NCBI GenBank assembly: GCA_021443825.1
Contig: JABUTE010000182.1
Location: 1-10,163 of the forward strand
Length of the DNA: 10,163 nt
Source of the DNA: Bacillota bacterium
GTDB lineage: Bacteria > Bacillota > Clostridia > Peptostreptococcales > Anaerovoracaceae
Reading direction: 5' to 3'
In this document: positions 5,689 to 10,163 of the stretch, piece by piece
Numbering within the stretch: position 1 is the first letter of the stretch
How the letters are laid out: every line of letters begins with the position of its first letter
Translations under genes and position numbers: made by a program
The notes under the pieces: model-generated
Databases searched by the model: none
Seen by the model: the letters and a program-made list of their open reading frames with translations, nothing else
What the model was told of the DNA's origin: nothing

Positions 5689-7113
5689 ATGGGTGGTTAT
5701 TTTGGTATCGTTTCAAAAAACGAATGTCTTTCCGATGTATTTTTTGGCGTAGATTATCATTCGCATCTGGGAACCAGAAGCGGCGGCCTTGTAGCATATA
5801 ATACAGAAAAAGGCCTGCAGCGCTCGATCCACAATCTGGACAATGCACCTTTTCGTACCAAGTTCGAAGGGGAACTGGTAAAGATGAGAGGAACCTCTGC
5901 CATCGGCTGCATCAACGACAGCGATCCGCAGCCTCTTCTGATCCGTTCCAACCTGGGCGTTTATGCCATCTGCATGGTCGGAAAGATCAACAACTGCGAC
6001 GAGCTGGAAAAGCAGTATCTGACCTTCTCCGGCGGTCATTTCAACTCCCAGAGCGGCGGCGCCGTCAATACCACCGAGCTGGTCGCTGCCCTGATCGACC
6101 AGAAGAGCAGCTTCGGCGAAGGTATCCGCTTCGCCCAGGACCAGATCGACGGAACGGCCTCCATTCTGATCCTGACCAACGAGGGCAACATCATCGCCGC
6201 AAGAGACAAGATGGGCCGTCTGCCTGTCATTATCGGTAAGCGCGACGACGGCTATGCCATCTCCTTTGAGACCTTTGCCTTTGAAAAGAACGGCTATGTT
6301 TACGAAAGGGATCTGGGCCCCGGCGAGGTGGTCGAGCTGACCCCAGACTCCATGACCATGCTCATGAAGCCCCTTAAGAAGAAGAGGATCTGTTCCTTCC
6401 TGTGGAGCTATTACGGCTATCCTACCTCTACCTATGAGGGCATGAACGTGGAGCTGATGCGTTACCGCAACGGGGCCATCATGGCTATGACAGACGATGT
6501 CAACGGTGTTGCCACCGATCTGGACTACGTGGGCGGTGTTCCCGATTCCGGAACGCCTCATGCTATCGGCTATGCCAACCAGAGACGTGTCGACTTTGCC
6601 CGCGCCTTCATCAAATACACCCCGACCTGGTCCAGAAGCTTTATGCCTCCCACCCAAAAAGACAGAGACCGTATCGCCCATATGAAGCAGATCCCTGTCA
6701 AGGAGCTGATCGAAGGAAAGAACCTGCTGTTCGTCGACGACTCCATCGTACGCGGCACCCAGCTGCGCGAGACGGTGGAATTCCTCTATGCCAACGGCGC
6801 AAAGGCCGTTCATATGCGGTCTGCATGCCCGCCCATCATGTTCGGCTGCAAGTATCTGAACTTCTCCCGTTCCGTATCCGAAATGGAGCTGATCGGAAGA
6901 AGAGTCATCGACCAGCTGGAAGGCGAAGAGGGTCTGAAGCATCTGGATGAATACATGGACGGCACCAGCGAGCGCGGCAAGAAGATGCGCCAGGCCATCT
7001 GTGATCAGTTTAAGTTTGCCTCTCTGGATTTCCAGTCTCTGGAGGGCGTAATCGAAGCCATAGGCCTTGAGCCCTGTGAGCTTTGCACCTATTGCTGGAA
7101 CGGAAAGGAGTAA
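5689..7113 (+). CDS. purF: Amidophosphoribosyltransferase-like protein with a degenerate glutaminase site
   Basis: PurF makes phosphoribosylamine from PRPP and glutamine-derived ammonia, the first purine step. This 474-residue protein has the whole PurF layout: N-terminal Ntn glutaminase fold (about 1-230), then a PRT domain with LDYVGGVPDSGTPHAIGYA and the PRPP motif LLFVDDSIVRGT at 346-357. Cysteines at 235, 387 and 463/466/469 fall where B. subtilis-type PurF enzymes bind a [4Fe-4S] cluster. The glutaminase site looks dead. The protein begins MGGYFGI where the mature enzyme begins CGVFGI, so the nucleophile Cys1 is Gly2. The oxyanion-hole Asn-Gly appears as Val97-Gly98, and the glutamine-binding Asp aligns with Thr128. 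Arg67 may keep the substrate Arg. It sits in a pur operon, so a purine role is likely, perhaps with free ammonia or a partner glutaminase. Similar MGG-start proteins are, from memory, annotated as PurF in other anaerobes. Family membership is secure; glutamine use is doubtful. Confidence 0.88.
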   Translation: MGGYFGIVSKNECLSDVFFGVDYHSHLGTRSGGLVAYNTEKGLQRSIHNLDNAPFRTKFEGELVKMRGTSAIGCINDSDPQPLLIRSNLGVYAICMVGKINNCDELEKQYLTFSGGHFNSQSGGAVNTTELVAALIDQKSSFGEGIRFAQDQIDGTASILILTNEGNIIAARDKMGRLPVIIGKRDDGYAISFETFAFEKNGYVYERDLGPGEVVELTPDSMTMLMKPLKKKRICSFLWSYYGYPTSTYEGMNVELMRYRNGAIMAMTDDVNGVATDLDYVGGVPDSGTPHAIGYANQRRVDFARAFIKYTPTWSRSFMPPTQKDRDRIAHMKQIPVKELIEGKNLLFVDDSIVRGTQLRETVEFLYANGAKAVHMRSACPPIMFGCKYLNFSRSVSEMELIGRRVIDQLEGEEGLKHLDEYMDGTSERGKKMRQAICDQFKFASLDFQSLEGVIEAIGLEPCELCTYCWNGKE

Positions 7114-7122
7114 TCACTACCC

Positions 7123-8211
7123 ATGAGCAGCAAATCCAAATCGGATGCTTACGCAGCAGCCGGCGTCGATATCGAGGCAGGCTACGAAGGCGTAAAGCTG
7201 ATGAAAAAGCACGTTGAACGGACCTTCATTCCCGGTGTCGTTTCCGACATCGGAGGCTTCGGCGGTCTGTTCGTTCCCGATATCAAGGGCATGGAGGAAC
7301 CCGTACTTGTTTCCGGCACCGACGGTGTCGGCACCAAGCAGCGGATCGCCCAGCTGATGGATAAGCACGACACCGTCGGCATCGACTGCGTCGCCATGTG
7401 TGTCAACGACATCATCTGCTGCGGCGCCAAGCCCATCATCTTCCTCGACTATATCGCCATCGGCAAGAACGACCCCCACAAGGTGGCCGATCTTGTTGCA
7501 GGTGTTGCCGAAGGCTGCGTGCAGGCAGGCTGCGCCCTGATCGGCGGCGAAACAGCCGAGCATCCCGGCACCATGACGGCAGATGACTACGACCTGGCAG
7601 GCTTTTCGGTCGGTATCGCCGACAAGCCATCCATCATCGATAATTCCAGGATGAAAGAAGGGGATGCGGTGATCGCACTGCCCTCCACCGGCATCCATTC
7701 CAATGGCTTCTCTCTCGTTCGCAAGGTGTTCGATGTAGAAAACATCGATCTGCACAAGCCTGCAAGAGAGGTGATGACCGATAAGGCCGCTGCAGAGCTG
7801 CTGGGCGATACTCCCATCGGCGAGGCACTGCTGGTTCCCACCAAGATCTATGTAAAGCCTGTCCTGAAGGTATTGGAGAGCTGCCATGTGCACGGCATCA
7901 GCCATATCACCGGCGGCGGCTTCTACGAAAATGTTCCAAGAAGCATTCCCGACGGTCTGGGCGCAAAGATCAAGGAAGCCGATGTAAGAGTTCTGCCTGT
8001 CTTTAAGGCGATGCAGGCCGAATCGGCTGCCAAGGGCTTCCCCATCTCCGACCGCGACATGTTCAACACCTTCAACATGGGCGTAGGCATGGTCGTCATC
8101 GTTCCCGCAGAAGAAAAAGAGACAGCCGTCTCTGTTCTGCAGGAAAACGGCATCGATGCCTATGTGGTCGGCGAGATCGTTAAGTCCGAAGACAAGATCA
8201 CCATTTTCTAA
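7123..8211 (+). CDS. purM: Phosphoribosylformylglycinamidine cyclo-ligase (AIR synthetase)
   Basis: PurM closes FGAM to aminoimidazole ribonucleotide using ATP. The 362-residue protein is slightly longer than the usual 340-350. It has the PurM/PurL-superfamily signatures SGTDGVGTK (Asp67-Lys72), a VNDIICCGAKP stretch, GGETAEHPG (from residue 141), PSTGIHSNGFSLVR (from 187) and HITGGG (261-266). ATG 7123 follows AAGGAG at 7105-7110 with a longish 12-nt spacing; the protein then reads through a short polar leader into the family start near AAGVDIEAG. The gap from purF is 9 nt and to purN 9 nt, so it is co-transcribed. No disruption is seen. Confidence 0.97.
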   Translation: MSSKSKSDAYAAAGVDIEAGYEGVKLMKKHVERTFIPGVVSDIGGFGGLFVPDIKGMEEPVLVSGTDGVGTKQRIAQLMDKHDTVGIDCVAMCVNDIICCGAKPIIFLDYIAIGKNDPHKVADLVAGVAEGCVQAGCALIGGETAEHPGTMTADDYDLAGFSVGIADKPSIIDNSRMKEGDAVIALPSTGIHSNGFSLVRKVFDVENIDLHKPAREVMTDKAAAELLGDTPIGEALLVPTKIYVKPVLKVLESCHVHGISHITGGGFYENVPRSIPDGLGAKIKEADVRVLPVFKAMQAESAAKGFPISDRDMFNTFNMGVGMVVIVPAEEKETAVSVLQENGIDAYVVGEIVKSEDKITIF

Positions 8212-8220
8212 GAGGTTATC

Positions 8221-8838
8221 ATGGAAAACAAAAAGGCCCGTATCGCCGTATTGGTCTCCGGAGGAGGAACCAACCTGCAGGCGATCATCGATGCCGAAAA
8301 AAGCGGCATTCTTCACAGCGGCACCGTAGCCCTGGTCATCTCCAATGTGCGCTCTGCCTATGCGCTGCAGCGTGCGGCCGATGCAGGGATCCCCGGCATG
8401 TGGATCTCCAAAAAGGCAGAGGGCGGCCAGGAGGGCTTCGAGCGTAAGCTGGCCTCGGTATTGGAAGAGCAGCAGATCGATCTCATCGTTCTGGCAGGCT
8501 TTCTTGCCATTCTGAGCCCGGCCTTCACGGCCCGCTACGACCACCGCATATTGAATATTCACCCGTCGCTGATCCCCTCGTTCTGCGGAGAAGGCTTCTA
8601 CGGACTGAAGGTCCACGAAGCAGCTCTGGCAAAGGGGGTCAAGGTGACCGGTGCCACCGTACATTTTGTCAATGAGATCCCCGACGGAGGCGAGATCATC
8701 TTCCAGAAAGCCGTCGAGATCCTGGATGGCGACACCCCCGAGATCCTGCAGCGCAGAGTCATGGAGCAGGCCGAATGGAAGCTGCTTCCCGCCGCTGCCG
8801 AAAAGATCTCCGCCCAGATCGTCGCTGCCAGATCCTGA
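8221..8838 (+). CDS. purN: Phosphoribosylglycinamide formyltransferase (10-formyl-THF dependent)
   Basis: PurN transfers a formyl group from 10-formyl-tetrahydrofolate to GAR. The 205-residue protein has the phosphate-binding loop SGGGTN at 13-18, the LAGFLAILSP strand, and the catalytic triad seen as Asn112 and His114 in NIHPSLIPSF and Asp155 in VNEIPDGGE. The substrate loop is FCGEGFYGLKVHEA, a variant of the E. coli form that I recall from clostridial PurN proteins. ATG 8221 has AGAGG at 8211-8215, overlapping the purM stop. It uses the same folate cofactor whose shortage raises ZMP, so it fits the riboswitch upstream of the operon. The call is secure. Confidence 0.96.
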   Translation: MENKKARIAVLVSGGGTNLQAIIDAEKSGILHSGTVALVISNVRSAYALQRAADAGIPGMWISKKAEGGQEGFERKLASVLEEQQIDLIVLAGFLAILSPAFTARYDHRILNIHPSLIPSFCGEGFYGLKVHEAALAKGVKVTGATVHFVNEIPDGGEIIFQKAVEILDGDTPEILQRRVMEQAEWKLLPAAAEKISAQIVAARS

Positions 8839-8861
8839 CGGAACGAGAGGTAATACAACAA

Positions 8862-9581
8862 ATGGATATTTATAAGATCAACGATATCGCAGAGCTGATC
8901 GAAGGCAATTCCTATGTAGGAAGAGGCATCATCGTCGGCAAGACTCCCGATGGCAAAAGGGCCGTATCTGCCTATTTTATCATGGGAAGAAGTGCCAATT
9001 CCCGCAACCGCGTCTTCACCAAGAAGGACGGTGTTCTCTATACCGAGCCCTTCGATGCCTCGAAGGTGGAAGATCCCAGCCTGATCATCTACGCGGCTGT
9101 GCGCAGCCACGAAAACAAGCTGATCGTGACCAACGGCGATCAGACCGACACCGCCTGGGAGGGGATCAAGGCCGGAAAGAACTTTCACGAGGCCTTAAAG
9201 GTAAGAGCCTTCGAACCGGATGCTCCCAATCTCACCCCGCGCATCAGCGCCATGCTGGAGTTTAAAGACGGCGATTTTTCCTATGAAATGAGCATCTTAA
9301 AAAGCATCGACGCCGAAGGCAGTGACTGCGCCCGCTACGGGTTCAGCTATCCTTCTAAGGCAGGGCTGGGCCATTTCATCCATACCTACGTATGCGACGG
9401 AAATCCCATTCCCACCTTCCAGGGCGAGCCGGAGCGCGTCGCCATGGACGACTGCATCGGCTGCTTTACCGAAAAGCTGTGGAATGCCCTGGATGCCGAC
9501 AACAAGATCTCTTTGTATGTGCGCTATACCGATCTTGCGACCGGCACCTATGAAGAAAAGCTCATCAACAAGAACGGATAA
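8862..9581 (+). CDS. purO: IMP cyclohydrolase, PurO-type
   Basis: This protein is predicted to close FAICAR to IMP, the last step of the pathway. Its 239 residues match the archaeal-type PurO family (Ntn-hydrolase-like fold) and not the MGS-like cyclohydrolase half of PurH. The signature is the N-terminal SYVGRGIIVGKTPDGK followed by YFIMGRSANSRNRVF, as in archaeal PurO (YIGRxLxVG then SRSxxNR). Later segments (SYPSKAGLGHFIHTY, then FQGEPE) complete the substrate-site half. ATG 8862 is preferred, with AGAGG at 8846-8850 and an 11-nt spacing; an upstream in-frame ATG at 8775 would run through purN. Its place directly before the AICAR formyltransferase supports the assignment. Function is inferred from homology seen by eye. 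Confidence 0.87.
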   Translation: MDIYKINDIAELIEGNSYVGRGIIVGKTPDGKRAVSAYFIMGRSANSRNRVFTKKDGVLYTEPFDASKVEDPSLIIYAAVRSHENKLIVTNGDQTDTAWEGIKAGKNFHEALKVRAFEPDAPNLTPRISAMLEFKDGDFSYEMSILKSIDAEGSDCARYGFSYPSKAGLGHFIHTYVCDGNPIPTFQGEPERVAMDDCIGCFTEKLWNALDADNKISLYVRYTDLATGTYEEKLINKNG

Positions 9582-9590
9582 GGAGGTCTC

Positions 9591-10163
9591 ATGAAAGAAT
9601 TCGAACTGAAATACGGCTGCAATCCCAACCAGAAGCCCGCGAAGATCTTTATGCACGACGGCAGCGACCTGCCGGTAGAGATCCTCAGCGGCCGCCCCGG
9701 CTATATCAACTTTCTGGATGCCTTTAATTCCTGGCAGCTGGTCAAAGAGCTGAAGGAAGCCACCGGTCTTTGCGCGGCTGCATCCTTTAAGCATGTAAGC
9801 CCCACCTCCGCTGCGGTCGGAAGGATCCTTCCCGAAAAGCTGAAGAAGGCCTGCTTTGTCGAGAATTTTGCCGGTCTGGATGAATCTCCTCTGGCCTGCG
9901 CCTATGCGAGAGCAAGAGGCACTGACCGTCTCTGCTCCTTCGGCGACTGGGTGGCCCTGTCGGATGTCTGCGACGTTGCTACTGCCAAGCTGATCAAGCG
10001 GGAGGTCTCCGACGGCGTCATCGCTCCCGGCTATGAGCCCGAGGCACTTGCCATCCTCAAAGAAAAGAGAAAGGGCACCTACAACGTGGTAAAGATCGAT
10101 CCTGCCTATGTGCCCGCTGCCGAAGAACACAAGCAGGTCTTCGGCATCACCTTTGAGCAGGGC
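9591..10163 (+). CDS. purH: Stand-alone AICAR formyltransferase, 5' part (partial)
   Basis: The first 191 residues of a protein corresponding to the C-terminal AICAR transformylase half of PurH; the frame is open at the window end, and about 390 residues are expected. It transfers formyl from 10-formyl-THF to AICAR (ZMP), giving FAICAR. It starts at LKYGCNPNQKP (6-16), equivalent to the RYGENPHQ that opens this domain in PurH, so the cyclohydrolase half is absent and not broken off. SFKHVSPTSAA (65-75) contains the catalytic Lys67-His68 pair. Other family segments are PGYINFLDAFNSWQLVKEL and REVSDGVIAPGYEPEAL. The ATG follows AAGGAGGT at 9580-9587, which overlaps the purO stop. The name purV has also been used for this separate domain. 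Its substrate is the riboswitch ligand. Confidence 0.92.
   Translation, partial: MKEFELKYGCNPNQKPAKIFMHDGSDLPVEILSGRPGYINFLDAFNSWQLVKELKEATGLCAAASFKHVSPTSAAVGRILPEKLKKACFVENFAGLDESPLACAYARARGTDRLCSFGDWVALSDVCDVATAKLIKREVSDGVIAPGYEPEALAILKEKRKGTYNVVKIDPAYVPAAEEHKQVFGITFEQG

Noticed and set aside
2435..6942. Other long - strand frames (2435-3487, 3836-4609, 5713-6942)
   Set aside because: They mirror pyrF/pyrE, pyrB and purF on the opposite strand, and their translations show only low-complexity Gly/Asp/His-rich text without recognisable domains.
7117..8664. Long open frame of about 515 codons on the - strand opposite purM and purN
   Set aside because: It lies wholly antisense to two well-recognised genes, has no ribosome binding site or family motif I can see, and long antisense frames are expected where codon bias removes reverse-strand stops.
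8775..8861. N-terminal extension of the purO frame into purN
   Set aside because: It reads purN out of frame. The PurO-family sequence begins after the ATG at 8862.
1..10163. Mobile elements, CRISPR arrays, defence genes or a wholly undescribed system
   Set aside because: Every long stretch is accounted for by recognisable nucleotide-biosynthesis genes or by the purE leader. No transposase, integrase, direct-repeat array or tRNA was seen.

Overview
This window holds two adjacent nucleotide-biosynthesis gene clusters, both on the + strand. The left cluster (1-4951) is the 3' part of a pyrimidine operon: carB (3' end only), pyrK, pyrD, pyrF, pyrE and a pyrB with an unusual C-terminal extension. 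The right cluster (5181-10163) is the start of a purine operon: purE, a purF-like gene, purM, purN, a purO-type IMP cyclohydrolase and a stand-alone AICAR formyltransferase that runs off the window. No tRNA, rRNA, mobile element, CRISPR array or prophage gene was seen.

The organism is most likely an anaerobic member of the Bacillota (Firmicutes). The reasons are the PyrK/PyrD NAD-dependent (class 1B) dihydroorotate dehydrogenase pair, strong AGGAGG-type ribosome binding sites, a sigma-A-like promoter, a riboswitch-attenuator ending in an intrinsic terminator, and the split PurH function. Genes are tightly packed (overlaps or gaps of about 0-23 nt). Coding DNA is moderately GC-rich, while the single long intergenic stretch (4952-5180) is AT-rich. 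Genus cannot be assigned from the sequence alone.

The 229-nt gap between the operons carries all the visible regulation. It holds an extended -10 promoter (TTGATT, 17 nt, TAGAAT), CCGAA/CCG-type inverted repeats around it that resemble PurBoxes, a ZTP/ZMP (pfl) riboswitch aptamer with a 10-bp P1, a hairpin P2 and a 5-bp pseudoknot, and an 11-bp intrinsic terminator whose 5' arm shares the GGGC of the aptamer's 3' core. ZMP (AICAR ribotide) is the substrate of the formyltransferase at 9591, so the switch senses an intermediate consumed by its own operon.

Three proteins depart from the textbook versions. PyrB carries a PyrI-like Cys4 zinc domain without the PyrI allosteric domain. The PurF-like protein has an intact PRPP site and cluster-type cysteines, but Gly where the glutaminase nucleophile Cys should be. 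Bifunctional PurH is replaced by a PurO-type cyclohydrolase next to a separate AICAR formyltransferase. These are variations on known pathways rather than a wholly new system.
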